Shown: piece after piece, positions 15,901 to 24,153 of the stretch | How the letters are laid out: each line of letters starts with the position of its first letter | How positions within the stretch are numbered: the stretch's first letter is position 1 | Source: DAIDKA01 sp035943195 | GTDB lineage: Bacteria; Pseudomonadota; Gammaproteobacteria; Steroidobacterales; Steroidobacteraceae | Reading direction: 5' to 3' | NCBI GenBank assembly: GCA_035943195.1 | Contig: DASZCK010000183.1 | Coordinates: 1 to 64,000 of the forward strand | Length of the DNA: 64,000 bases | Notes under the pieces: generated by a model | The model's database searches: none | Seen by the model: only the letters and a program-made list of their open reading frames with translations | What the model was told of the DNA's origin: nothing | Position numbers and translations under genes: made by a program

Positions 15901-17151
15901 GGTCATCAGCAGCCAACCGGCGCAGAAGATGCGTGCGCTGCGCTCGTAACTGAAGTAGGCCCAGGCCCAGTCGATGAGAACCACGAGCCGATTGCGAAAG
16001 CCGATCAGAAAGTAGATATGCGCGGCGAGCCAAAAGCACCAGGCGAACGTTCCCGAAAGCCGGTAGCCGTGAATGTCGACGACGGCGGCGCGGCGGCCGA
16101 TGGTGGCCAGCGACCCGTAATCCCGGTAGCGAAACGGCGGGCGCGAACGTCCGGCGAGGGTTGCGCGAATACAGCGCGCCGCGTGCGCGCCCATCTGTTT
16201 GGCCGCCGGTGCGATGCCCGGTACGGGTCGGCCGTCGGTTGCCACACTTGCCAGATCGCCGACCACCAGCACTTCCGGATGTGCCGCGAGCGAAAGATCC
16301 GGCTGCACCTTCACGCGGCCGGCCCGATCGAGTGGCGCTCCCAACATGGCGCCGAGCGGCGAGGCCGAAACACCGGCCGCCCATAGAACGGTATTCGTGG
16401 CAATGCGCTCGCCGCCCAGTTCGATGTAATCGCCACCGATGCCCGTAACGGCCTGACCGGTCCGTACGGTGACCCCGAGTCGCAGCAGTTGCGCTGCCGC
16501 TTTCGCCGATAACGCCGGCGGGAAACTGGACAATACCCGCTCACCGGCCTCGATCAGCAGGACACGCGCCTGTTGCGGATTGCTGCGTCTGAATTCGGGC
16601 GCCAGGGTGTGCCGCGCAATCTCCGCAAGCGTGCCGGCCAGTTCCACGCCGGTCGGCCCCGCCCCAATGATGGCGAAAGTGAGCCAGGTCTCGCGCAGCT
16701 GCGCATCGGTCGCAAGCTCCGCCCGTTCGAACGCTGTCAGGACCCTTGCTCTGATGGCCAGCGCATCCTGCAAGGTCTTCAGACCCACCGCGTGCCGGGC
16801 CCACTCATCGTGACCGAAATAGGCATGGGCCGCACCGGTGGCGATGACCAGGCAATCGTATTCGAAGACCTGCTCGCCCAAGTACACGCGTCGCGCCGCA
16901 AGATCGATGGTGCGCACTTCGCCCATCATGACCGCGACATTGCGTTGCCGGCGCAGGATGTGGCGCAGCGGTGCCGCGATCGACGGCGCCGCCAGTCCTG
17001 CCGTAGCCACCTGATACAAGAGCGGCTGGAACAGGTGGTGGTTGCAGCGGTCGATGAGTGTGATGTCCACGCTCGCCGAGCGCAGCGCCCGCACGGCCCA
17101 GAGTCCGCCGAATCCGCCTCCCACCACCACGACCCGTTTGCGCGACGTCAT
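12931..17151 (-). CDS. Type II NADH dehydrogenase fused to exported double beta-helix protein
   Basis: 1406 residues without a stop. Residues 1-407 are a complete NDH-2: FAD motif VVVVGGGFGGLWAVRAL, NAD motif FAIIGAGPTGVELAG, VVGDLASV, and the typical membrane-binding tail (LIGFRNRLVVLIDWAWAY, YERSAR). They run straight into a hydrophobic stretch (about 408-428, ending APVSAG) that looks like a signal peptide or transmembrane anchor. Two pectate-lyase-3 / GH55-like beta-helix modules follow (GDGRADDTDAIQHALDAA with FLPSGRYRIS; GDGKADDTLALQRAIDAH with YLPLGVYRVS), then a C-terminal NHL-like propeller (AVDARGTLYFIDRITQRIYSW). The ATG at 17151 fits the NDH-2 N-terminus. The predicted topology puts the flavoprotein in the cytoplasm and the beta-helix outside. 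Whether one chain or a cleaved pair is made is unknown. Confidence 0.85.
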   Translation of the reverse strand: MTSRKRVVVVGGGFGGLWAVRALRSASVDITLIDRCNHHLFQPLLYQVATAGLAAPSIAAPLRHILRRQRNVAVMMGEVRTIDLAARRVYLGEQVFEYDCLVIATGAAHAYFGHDEWARHAVGLKTLQDALAIRARVLTAFERAELATDAQLRETWLTFAIIGAGPTGVELAGTLAEIARHTLAPEFRRSNPQQARVLLIEAGERVLSSFPPALSAKAAAQLLRLGVTVRTGQAVTGIGGDYIELGGERIATNTVLWAAGVSASPLGAMLGAPLDRAGRVKVQPDLSLAAHPEVLVVGDLASVATDGRPVPGIAPAAKQMGAHAARCIRATLAGRSRPPFRYRDYGSLATIGRRAAVVDIHGYRLSGTFAWCFWLAAHIYFLIGFRNRLVVLIDWAWAYFSYERSARIFCAGWLLMTVALMAAAPVSAGTSAFRTAPADPRAVTVTGKGDGRADDTDAIQHALDAATEHSAGGVAFLPSGRYRISHTLLISPGVRLYGVGATRPVLVLGSHTPGFQQGVGSMVVFTGARRGDPVRTGPGPSEARVPFPPPTVVPFDPKVADANSSTFYSVMSNIDIEIGPGNPAATGIRFRVAQHAYLSNMDFHLGGAFAGIYQAGNFVQNLHFEGGRYGIVTEKTSPAWQFTVLDSSFEGQSGAAIREHEADLTLIDVTVRNVPVGIEIDRGYGDSLWGKDVRFEGVRQAGVVISNEGTVYTQVGFDNALARDTPVFVHFRDSGRNVAGEGRSYRVRSFSYGLAVPGLGQLGHFATSQEIMPIERLPAPGASAVRSLPPVAEWANVHELGAVGDGKADDTLALQRAIDAHRAVYLPLGVYRVSDTLRLRPDSALIGLHPSLTRIEIADGTAAFQGVGAPKPLLQSAAGGDAIVSGIGLLTGGVNPRATALLWSAGEKSLVIDVKFELPRGTPGGAESAQRWDGQYPSLWVSHGGGTFVGNWSPDTYASAGLYISDTDTPGHVYEMSVEHHVRNEIVLNHVSHWEFLAPQTEEEYRESRNAVSVELRDSHDILFANYHGYRVTRTVGPAPAAVRLYGVHDLHFRNVHVNAESGFSTCDGGDCTTFLRLSKYPFDNAIEEEPSGAAVREREFARLDVSSASAAALPAASMQGAVLRKLAGGFEALGGGAVDARGTLYFIDRITQRIYSWSGSGLAIISSQPLDPVNLAVDHAGNLLVLSSAGITGAVYSLRPDGPDGAVTVIQPGPAQRYPQAQIAIPAVWWVNGEFKDQYDPQTDHFATLAELFAREVATGPALQYSSPDGSLVLPAYRVFHQGALDYRGWRFSHSLDTYGFLVASPGSRLYVSNASEAKTYSARLGSRGALEDLKVFAERGGESVTSDAAGRVYLANGQIFVYGADGSELGIIEVPERPLQLLAAGHSLFILTHHSLYSVDLPVR

Positions 17152-17247
17152 GCGTGCGAGTCCATGTATCAATCGCTCCCTCGTTGGTGCTTTGAGCCTG
17201 CGACGCCGTGCTGCGGCGCGATCCGGCCGCAGGACCGCAGCCCGCGT

Positions 17248-17261
17248 TAGGTGATAACCTA
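17248..17261. promoter_or_regulatory. Candidate TetR operator
   Basis: The inverted repeat TAGGT-GATA-ACCTA lies 6 bp in front of the tetR-type start codon, inside the 115-bp divergent region facing the NDH-2 fusion gene. Position and symmetry fit autoregulation by the TetR protein. The arms are short (5 bp), so the assignment is tentative. Confidence 0.3.
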
Positions 17262-17266
17262 CACCG

Positions 17267-17980
17267 ATGCCGAGACGCAAGACAAAGCAGCCAAAGGGGC
17301 GCACCAAGGCCGAGCAGCGCGCCGAAACCCTTGAAGAGATCCTGGACGCTGCTGAATACCTGTTCTCGAAGTACGGCCTGAATGGCGTGACGCTACGGGA
17401 CGTCGCGCTGAAGGTTGGCGTCCACACTTCCCTGATGCACTACTACTTCGTCGACAAGCGGCGCCTGTTCGAGGCAGTGTTCACGCGGCGCGCCGGCGTG
17501 ACCAGCAGTCGGCGCCTGGACGCCCTCGATCGCTACGAACGCGAATGCGGCACGCCCACCGTCGAAGGTGCGCTGCGCGCCTTCATCGACACCGATCTGG
17601 ATCTGTACACCAGCGGTGGGGAAGGTTGGCGTAACTTCGCCGCTTTCGCCGCACAGGTCAGCAACTCCCCGGAAGGGGCGACCATGATGGACCTGCACTT
17701 CGATCCGGTGGTCCTGAAACTTCTCGGCATTCTAAAAAAAGCGCTGCCGAACTGCACCGACGCCGACATCTTCTGGGGCTACGACTTCGTGAGCGGCGCC
17801 TTCATGCACATCCTCGGCCGCACCGGCCGTATTGACAGACTTTCGGACGGGACCTGCAAATCCGAGGATTTCCAGGCGGTGAAGGAGCGACTCGCGAGCT
17901 TCATGGCAGCCGGATTCGTCGAGCTGTGCAGCAAGCCCAGGAAGGCGCCGCTGCGCAAAAAGACAGCCCGCCCTGCGTAG
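17267..17980 (+). CDS. TetR/AcrR family transcriptional regulator
   Basis: 237 residues. A basic N-terminal extension precedes a TetR DNA-binding domain at about residues 24-70: ILDAAEYLFSKYGLNGVTLRDVA, KVGVHTSLMHYYFVDKRRLFEAVF, where the helix-turn-helix contains the Y-Y/F-F motif of the family. The C-terminal domain resembles the TetR_C group in which YSRG/EGW segments are followed by a helical dimer interface. The ligand is unknown. It is convergent with the acyl-CoA synthetase gene (2-bp gap) and divergent from the NDH-2 fusion gene. Control of the neighbouring lipid or TonB-receptor genes is inferred from position only. Confidence 0.9.
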   Translation: MPRRKTKQPKGRTKAEQRAETLEEILDAAEYLFSKYGLNGVTLRDVALKVGVHTSLMHYYFVDKRRLFEAVFTRRAGVTSSRRLDALDRYERECGTPTVEGALRAFIDTDLDLYTSGGEGWRNFAAFAAQVSNSPEGATMMDLHFDPVVLKLLGILKKALPNCTDADIFWGYDFVSGAFMHILGRTGRIDRLSDGTCKSEDFQAVKERLASFMAAGFVELCSKPRKAPLRKKTARPA

Positions 17981-17982
17981 CG

Positions 17983-19557
17983 TCAGTCTGCGGCAGGATC
18001 GATGCCGCCGTATTGCACGCGCAGCCGGACCTTGTCGATCTTGCCCGTGACCGACAGCGGCATGGACGCCACTTGAATGACGCGGTCAGGAATCCACCAG
18101 TCGGCGACCGCGCCGCGCAAGGCGCCGAGCAGCGCCTGCTCATCCAGTTTGTGACCCTTCTGCGGCTCAACGATCAGGAGTGGGCGCTCGCCCCACTTGG
18201 GATCGACCTGACCGATGACCGCGACCTGGCCGACGCCGGGCAGGCGGCCGATGACGGTCTCGATCTCTGCCGGGTTGATCCACTCGCCGCCCGATTTGAT
18301 CAGGTCCTTGGTTCGCCCGGCGATCGTCAGGTTGCCGTGGTCGTCGATGATGGCGAGATCCCCGGTGTCGAAGAATCCCTCGGCGTCGAGGGCGCTGTGC
18401 TTCGCGCCAAAGTAGCGATCGACCACGCTCGCGCCCTTCACCTTGAGGTGCCCGGTCACGTTGCGCTGCTGCGGCAAGGTCGCGCCGGCGGCATCGGTGA
18501 GTTTGAGATCCAGTCCCAGAGGAGCGCGCCCCGAGGCGACGGCGCGCGCGCTGCCCCGTGCTGGTGCGATCGTTCCCAGTGGCGACAGCTCGGTCATCCC
18601 CCAACTGGTCTGCACCCGGGCCCGCAGCCGTGATTCCATCCGCTGGATGAGTGCATCGGGACAACGCGCACCGCCGATGACCACGCGCTCGAGGCTAGGC
18701 ACATCCCCACCTTCGGCATCCAGATAATCCAGAAGCCCGTGCCATACGGTCTGAACGCCGGCGGCAACGGTCACCTGCTCGTTGCGGATCAGCGCCGCGA
18801 GCCGCGCCCCGTCGCTGTAGCGACCTGGCAGCACCATCCTGGCGCCGACCGCCGGCGCGGCGAAGGGAAATCCCCATGCGTTCGCATGAAACATGGGGAC
18901 CGCCACCAGCACCGTATCGGCCGCAGTCAATGCCAGGGCATCGGCCTGCAGTGCCCGCAACGTGTGCAGATAGCTGGAGCGATGGGTATAGAGCACCCCG
19001 CGCGGCGGCCCGGTGGTCCCGGAGGTGTAGCAAAGTCCCGAGGGCGCATCTTCGGCGAACTCACCCCAGGGGGTCGCGACGCCAAGCTCGCCGAGTAGCC
19101 GCTCGAGGCCGAAGGTCTGGCGCTCCGCGAATGCACCGGCATCCGGCTCCGCGCCGTCCAGCTGCACCACTGTCTGCACGCTCGGACAGTTTCTGACCAG
19201 CTCCGCCGCCAGATCGGCGAGACCGGCACCCACTGCCAGCACCCTGTCCTCGGCCTCGTTGACCATCGCGGACAGATGCGCGACGGTCAGACGCGGATTG
19301 AGCGTGTGGCACACGTAACCCGCGCCCATGGCCGCGTAGTAGATCTCAAGGTGATGTTGGGTATTCCAGGCGAGCGTGCCGACACGCTCCCCGAACTTCA
19401 GCCCAAGTCGCGCCAGGGCACCCGAGAGCAGATTACTGCGCCCGCGCAGGGCCGCATAACCGACGCGGCCGCCATCTGCCGTGATGATCTCGCGCTCTCC
19501 CCACCACTTGGCGGCATGATCGAGAAATCGGTCTATCGTGAGCCGGTAGGACTGCAT
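17983..19557 (-). CDS. AMP-dependent acyl-CoA synthetase / fatty acid-CoA ligase
   Basis: 524 residues of the ANL superfamily. Motifs in order are YTSGTTGPPRGVLYTHRS (P-loop), SWGMTELSP (A5), DTGDLAIIDDHGNLTIAGRTKDLIKSGGEWINPAEIE (A7-A8, hinge) and VTGKIDKVRLR with the catalytic Lys (A10). The protein adenylates a carboxylic acid and transfers it to CoA. Length and the SGGEWINPAEIE segment resemble medium/long-chain ligases, but the substrate is not determined. It lies 23 bp downstream of the TonB-dependent receptor on the same strand, so import and activation of the same compound is plausible. Confidence 0.92.
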   Translation of the reverse strand: MQSYRLTIDRFLDHAAKWWGEREIITADGGRVGYAALRGRSNLLSGALARLGLKFGERVGTLAWNTQHHLEIYYAAMGAGYVCHTLNPRLTVAHLSAMVNEAEDRVLAVGAGLADLAAELVRNCPSVQTVVQLDGAEPDAGAFAERQTFGLERLLGELGVATPWGEFAEDAPSGLCYTSGTTGPPRGVLYTHRSSYLHTLRALQADALALTAADTVLVAVPMFHANAWGFPFAAPAVGARMVLPGRYSDGARLAALIRNEQVTVAAGVQTVWHGLLDYLDAEGGDVPSLERVVIGGARCPDALIQRMESRLRARVQTSWGMTELSPLGTIAPARGSARAVASGRAPLGLDLKLTDAAGATLPQQRNVTGHLKVKGASVVDRYFGAKHSALDAEGFFDTGDLAIIDDHGNLTIAGRTKDLIKSGGEWINPAEIETVIGRLPGVGQVAVIGQVDPKWGERPLLIVEPQKGHKLDEQALLGALRGAVADWWIPDRVIQVASMPLSVTGKIDKVRLRVQYGGIDPAAD

Positions 19558-19580
19558 GAGTAGTCAGCAGACATCGCCGC

Positions 19581-21896
19581 TCAGAAGGCCAGGTACACGC
19601 GGACGCCGTACTGGCGCGGCGGACCCGCGAAGTCGAGATCCGAGTTCATGGCAGCAACGTAGTGCTCGTTCAGCAGGTTGCTGCCGTACAGTGTGCCGAC
19701 CCACGGGCCATGCTTCCACTCCAGCTGCGCGCCGAGCAAACGCCTGGCAACAAGCCTATCGCCCAGGGCCGGGTTCTCGAACAGCGTCGCCCACTGCGGC
19801 GACTCATAGGCAAAGTTGAGCCGTGGCGTCACGGTGTCCTGGCCGCCGAGCCGAATGAGATATTGGGCGCCCAAATTGAAGGTGACATTGGGTGCGTAGG
19901 TTTGCTGATGGCCGTTGAGGTCGATACAGGTCGGGCCGGCAGGACCTGCGGCCGTATCGCAACCGGTGGTGGTCGTGAGGCGCGGATCCGTCGCATAGAA
20001 AGTTCCCAAGGCACTGTGCAGAATGCCGACGCCGGCGTTCAACGACAGATCTCCCAACGACGCCTCGGTTTCCGCCTCAAAGCCGTAGATCTTGGTGGTG
20101 TTCGGATCGTTGACTTCGAAGGCGAACGTCGGATACAGCGGATAGCCGATGCTGACCTGGAAATTGTCGTAATTGTTGTAGTACGCATCCACGGTCGTGC
20201 GCACGTGGCCGTCGAGCCAGGTGGCCTTGTAGCCGGTTTCGTAGGAGGTCACGATCTCCGGACCAAAGGGGGCCGGTTGTCCAAGGCCCACCGGGACGTT
20301 GAGCCCACCGGGCTTGTAGCCGGTCGACACCAGGGCGTAAAGGAAGTTGTGTTCGTCGATTTTCCAGTTGAGCGAGGCCTTGTAGGAGGTCTTGTCCGAG
20401 CTGGTCTTCTGTTGATCGGTGATGAAGGTTCCGTACTGCCACACCTGGACGTTATTGCGCGATTTGTTGTACGAGTAACGCGCGCCCAGGGTCACGCTGA
20501 AGCCCTGGACGATATCGGCGGTGGCGCTGGCAAAAGCCGCGTATGCCTCATTGGGAGTGTCGCCTCCCAGCTCATAGGAGTAAGGCTGATAGAAATTCGA
20601 CGCACTGGGGATGGGGTTGGGGAAGTGCGGCCCGACTGCGATCCAGAACTGGTAGGGCGACAGCCAGTCGTACAGGTCGGACTGCGCATAGGCGCCCACC
20701 ACCCAGGTGACCGGCTTGTTGTCGGGGGAGATCAGGTTGAGCTCTTCGGAGTAGATGGTTTCCCCGACGCGGTCGTAGAAGGTGTAGCCCGCGGGCACAC
20801 CGGCGTAAGCCGCGCTTCCGGAGTCCGTGCCATCCAGGTCCGCCGTGTAGTCGGTCTGCCCGAACTGATATGAGGTGACGGACTGCAGCTTGATTTCATC
20901 CGCGAAGGTGTAATCGACCTTGAGGATGGAGCGGGTGAAGCGATCCAGCCCCCGCTGCGGCGCATTGGCGGTGATGTCGAACAGGTCACTGGTACGGGGG
21001 TTGGGCACGCCGGCCGCCGTAGGAGCGCCCAGCGGGAAGCGATCGGTATAGGGATCGGAGGGATAGGCGCCATTATCCAGATAGTCGGCGTCGATCTTGA
21101 ACAGCACCTGCAGTGCCTGCACGGGTTGCCACAGCACGCTCACGCGTGCCGCCCCCCAGCGCAAATCGCCCGGATTGTAGTCCGTCTGGCACCCCGAATA
21201 GCGGTTGTTGGGGCAAGCGTCGGCTGGATCGCGGTCCGATATGTTGTAGAAGCTGTTGCGCGCATCACCGAACAGCGCGACGCGTGCCGCCAGCGTGCTG
21301 GTGATCGGAAGGTTGACCGCACCTTGGAACGAGCGGTCATTGTAGTTGCCATACTGCAGCTGTGCGTATCCGTCGTAACCACCGTCGATCTTCGGATTGT
21401 TGGTGGTCACGAATACTGCACCGCCCGTCGCGTTCTGGCCGACGAGTGTTCCCTGCGGGCCACGATAGAGTTCAACGTCGGCGACGTCGAAGTACGGTTC
21501 TTCGGTCATGTACCCGGGAAAAGTAGCGGCGCCATCGCGGTAAGTGATCACCCCGGTCGGCGTCTGCGTATTGTGTTCACCCTTGCCGATGCCGCGAACG
21601 TCGAAATCGATGCCCTGGCCGAAGTTGTCGATGGTCACGGAGGGCGCGATGAACTGCAGTTGGTCGACGAGGTTGACGCCCTTCGCCGCCAGGTCCGCAG
21701 CCGTCAGCACCGTCGCGGAAACCGCAGTGGTCTGCAGATTGGTGGAGCGCCGCTCGGCGGTCACGACCACCTCCTGCAGCGCACCGTTGGCGTCGTCGGC
21801 GCCCGCCGCTGCCGTCGCCGGCGCAGTCTGCGCGAGCGCCAAGCGGCAAGCCCCGAGGGTCAGAACGCAGACGGATAGGCTCAGTACGCTCTTCAT
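19581..21896 (-). CDS. TonB-dependent outer-membrane receptor
   Basis: 771 residues. A signal peptide (about 1-22, LALAQ) is followed by the TonB box region LQEVVVTAERR, then the plug domain (TVLTAADLAAKGVNLVDQLQF, ...FDVRGIG...) and the 22-strand barrel, ending in the aromatic C-terminus GVRVYLAF expected for outer-membrane insertion. The Pfam-style organisation resembles receptors of Sphingomonas/Steroidobacter type that are abundant in users of hydrophobic or aromatic compounds. The ligand is unknown. It is followed by an acyl-CoA synthetase gene on the same strand. A 223-bp divergent region separates it from the SMP-30-type gene. Confidence 0.94.
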   Translation of the reverse strand: MKSVLSLSVCVLTLGACRLALAQTAPATAAAGADDANGALQEVVVTAERRSTNLQTTAVSATVLTAADLAAKGVNLVDQLQFIAPSVTIDNFGQGIDFDVRGIGKGEHNTQTPTGVITYRDGAATFPGYMTEEPYFDVADVELYRGPQGTLVGQNATGGAVFVTTNNPKIDGGYDGYAQLQYGNYNDRSFQGAVNLPITSTLAARVALFGDARNSFYNISDRDPADACPNNRYSGCQTDYNPGDLRWGAARVSVLWQPVQALQVLFKIDADYLDNGAYPSDPYTDRFPLGAPTAAGVPNPRTSDLFDITANAPQRGLDRFTRSILKVDYTFADEIKLQSVTSYQFGQTDYTADLDGTDSGSAAYAGVPAGYTFYDRVGETIYSEELNLISPDNKPVTWVVGAYAQSDLYDWLSPYQFWIAVGPHFPNPIPSASNFYQPYSYELGGDTPNEAYAAFASATADIVQGFSVTLGARYSYNKSRNNVQVWQYGTFITDQQKTSSDKTSYKASLNWKIDEHNFLYALVSTGYKPGGLNVPVGLGQPAPFGPEIVTSYETGYKATWLDGHVRTTVDAYYNNYDNFQVSIGYPLYPTFAFEVNDPNTTKIYGFEAETEASLGDLSLNAGVGILHSALGTFYATDPRLTTTTGCDTAAGPAGPTCIDLNGHQQTYAPNVTFNLGAQYLIRLGGQDTVTPRLNFAYESPQWATLFENPALGDRLVARRLLGAQLEWKHGPWVGTLYGSNLLNEHYVAAMNSDLDFAGPPRQYGVRVYLAF

Positions 21897-22119
21897 GATC
21901 CCCTCTTTTCACCCTCGGGCGAGCAGACGCGCTCTAGGACGCGTTGCGCGCACCTTGGCAGGGCGAGGGTCCGCTGTCAATACTCGTTCATACGCTAGTT
22001 AATATCTTTGTGCGAAGCCACCCGTAGGTGCGCCGCGGCATGTCTTGGGAAACCACTGATTATTCAACTTGGCTGTTAATTCATTGGTCTTTGGATGAGT
22101 ATTGGAAAGGAGGAAATGC

Positions 22120-23070
22120 ATGAGGCTTGGTGATTTCAGACTCGCAGCCGCCGACTTCGGCACCTTGGGTCACGGGCTGCACCGTCCCGAGTGCGTCTGG
22201 GTCGACGTGGACGGCATCTGGGTATCCGACGCCCGTGGTGGCGTGTCCCGCCTGACGGGCGACGGCGCGCCCCGGCTGCTGGGCTCGGGAATACTCGAAC
22301 CCAATGGCTTCAGTCGCAGACCGGACGGCAGCTTTGTCGTGGCCGGGATCGGCGATGGTGAATTGCACCTGGTCCTACCCACCGGCGCGACCCGGACCTT
22401 GGTCGATCGGTTCCAGGGCAAGCCGCTGGGTGCCGTCAACTACGCCTGCGCGGAGGGGTCGGAGCGTATCTGGCTGTCGGTGATGACGCGGGGCCTGCCC
22501 TGGCACACGGCGTTCTCGGCCCGCCATGTGGACGGCTACATTCTGCGCATCGACGGCCAGGAGGCGCGGAGTGAAATCGTCGCCGATGGCTTGGATCTCA
22601 CCAATGAAGTGAAGCTCTCCCCCGATGGCCGCCATCTGTATGCGGTGGAGACCTTCGGCAGCCGGGTGGTGCGCTTTGCCATCCGTCGCGATGGGTCACT
22701 GGGCGCTAAGGAGCGCGTCGGACCCGATTCCCTGGGCCCGGATGTGATGCCGGATGGCATCACCTTTGATGTCTTCGGCAATCTATGGATCACGGTGATC
22801 AATCAGAACGGTCTGATGGTCATCGACCGGCACCACGATGCGCATGTGGTGTACCGCGATCCCAATCCACAGGCGGTCGCGCAAGTCACTGAGGCGGTTG
22901 CGCAGCGAAACGGCGTAGTCGAACAATTGGCAGCCTGCGCAGACGTTTCAGGACCTCTGCGACTGCCCACCAGCGTCGCCTTCGGCGGCCCGGACGGGCT
23001 GACCGGCTATGTCGGATCGGTCGGAATGTCGCACCTGGCGACCTTTCGCCTGCCGGCGGATCTTGTTTAG
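22120..23070 (+). CDS. SMP-30/gluconolactonase/LRE family protein
   Basis: 316 residues from the ATG at 22120, which is 6 nt after a strong AAAGGAGG (22106-22113). The first in-frame start at 22102 is upstream of this site and is rejected. The six-bladed propeller carries the metal ligands of the family: Glu in HRPECVWVD, Asn in DLTNEVKLSPDG and Asp in MPDGITFDVFGNLWIT. A lactone or ester hydrolysis activity in the cytoplasm is likely. It is divergent from the TonB-dependent receptor and convergent with the hypothetical gene behind it, with the stop codons overlapping. Confidence 0.88.
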   Translation: MRLGDFRLAAADFGTLGHGLHRPECVWVDVDGIWVSDARGGVSRLTGDGAPRLLGSGILEPNGFSRRPDGSFVVAGIGDGELHLVLPTGATRTLVDRFQGKPLGAVNYACAEGSERIWLSVMTRGLPWHTAFSARHVDGYILRIDGQEARSEIVADGLDLTNEVKLSPDGRHLYAVETFGSRVVRFAIRRDGSLGAKERVGPDSLGPDVMPDGITFDVFGNLWITVINQNGLMVIDRHHDAHVVYRDPNPQAVAQVTEAVAQRNGVVEQLAACADVSGPLRLPTSVAFGGPDGLTGYVGSVGMSHLATFRLPADLV

Positions 23071-23639
23071 GAGATCTGCTCCTCGAAACGCACGCTGAGC
23101 TTGCGATAGAGCACCTTCGCCAGTGGGTCATAGCCGAAGAACGACACCGCGGAATCCATCCATGTCAGGGGGCGTGCCCGCGCGATCTCGCGTGCCCCCC
23201 TGATCAGGTGCGACTGCACCGTGGACGGTGTGGGCTCGAAAACGTCCGCCTGATAGGCATCGTCGCCTGCCACCAGCGCATGGCGTGTCACCTTCGAGAA
23301 CACATGCTTGCCGTTGTGGGTGAGGTAAATCCGATATTCCTGCCAGGTCCCCTTCGGTGCGCACTCCGGCGCCGCCGAGGCCAGCAGCGTCCCGGTGAAC
23401 AGCAGATCCGCCTTGCCGTCCCGGGTGACAATGTGTTCCTTCTCGATACCCACATCGCCGTCGTCCTCAAGAGCCGGCAGACGGCTGCGCCGGCGCAAAT
23501 TCGCCGGCGAGACTTTCGTGGCTAGCGCGTCCTCGGAATGGCCATTCTGCCCAGCCTCATTGCCCTGCCTGTCATCGGCGACGGCGAGTTTTATATTCAG
23601 CCGCGGCTCGGGGAATTCCTCTGTGCGTTCATCGCTCAT
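23067..23639 (-). CDS. Hypothetical protein
   Basis: 190 residues with no recognised family. The N-terminal 50 residues are charged and probably disordered. The remainder looks globular, with alternating strands and a YRIYLTHNGKHVFSKVTRHALVAGDDAYQ segment, and contains no membrane helix or signal peptide. The stop overlaps that of the SMP-30-type gene by 4 bp. The ATG at 23639 is preceded by GAGG. The codon pattern resembles its neighbours, and the frame is long for this GC content, but without a homologue the call rests on that alone. Confidence 0.55.
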   Translation of the reverse strand: MSDERTEEFPEPRLNIKLAVADDRQGNEAGQNGHSEDALATKVSPANLRRRSRLPALEDDGDVGIEKEHIVTRDGKADLLFTGTLLASAAPECAPKGTWQEYRIYLTHNGKHVFSKVTRHALVAGDDAYQADVFEPTPSTVQSHLIRGAREIARARPLTWMDSAVSFFGYDPLAKVLYRKLSVRFEEQIS

Positions 23640-23763
23640 GAGCGTAGCCTCGTTTGGGGCGATAACAAGGCCATGAGCCTGCGCGTAAAATCATGCCGCA
23701 AGCAGCCGGCAACAGGCGCCGCCGGACGTAAGCGCGCGCTCACAGCAGAGCAGGAGTCAATCG

Positions 23764-24153
23764 ATGGCACAGATTAAGATCTACGGTCTGCGGGAACACC
23801 TCCGGCCCGTCCAATCCGCTCTCTCCGATGCCATTCACTCCTGCGTCGTGGAGGCATTGCAGTTTCCCGTCAATAAGCGTGCGCACCGTTTCTTTCACCT
23901 GGAGACCGAGGACTTCTATTTCCCCGCCAGCGCCAGTCCGCGTTACACAATCATCGAGATCAGCATGTTCGAAGGCCGCAGCATCGAGACCAAGAAGCAG
24001 CTCATCCGGCTGCTGTTCGAACGGGTGTGCAAACAGGCCGATCGCCTGGCGAATGAGGTGGAGGTGACGATCACCGAGACGCCCCGGCACAATTGGGGTT
24101 TCCGGGGATCACCCGGCGACGAATTGAATCTCAGTTACAAGGTCGAGGTGTAA
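23764..24153 (+). CDS. Tautomerase-family protein lacking the N-terminal proline
   Basis: 129 residues, start ATG preceded by AGGAG. The sequence follows the tautomerase/MIF-like fold with the HRFFHLETEDFYFPA and YTIIEISMFEGRSIETKKQLIRLLFERV segments seen in a group of about 130-residue tautomerase homologues. In active 4-oxalocrotonate-tautomerase relatives the residue after the initiator Met is Pro, the catalytic base. Here it is Ala (MAQIKIYG), so classical tautomerase chemistry is doubtful. It is convergent with the DoxX-like gene, with a 19-bp overlap. Confidence 0.75.
   Translation: MAQIKIYGLREHLRPVQSALSDAIHSCVVEALQFPVNKRAHRFFHLETEDFYFPASASPRYTIIEISMFEGRSIETKKQLIRLLFERVCKQADRLANEVEVTITETPRHNWGFRGSPGDELNLSYKVEV

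Noticed and set aside
15895..15960. Treating the NDH-2 and beta-helix parts as two separate genes
   Set aside because: No stop codon or ribosome binding site occurs between them, and the signal-like segment relies on residues of the NDH-2 tail.
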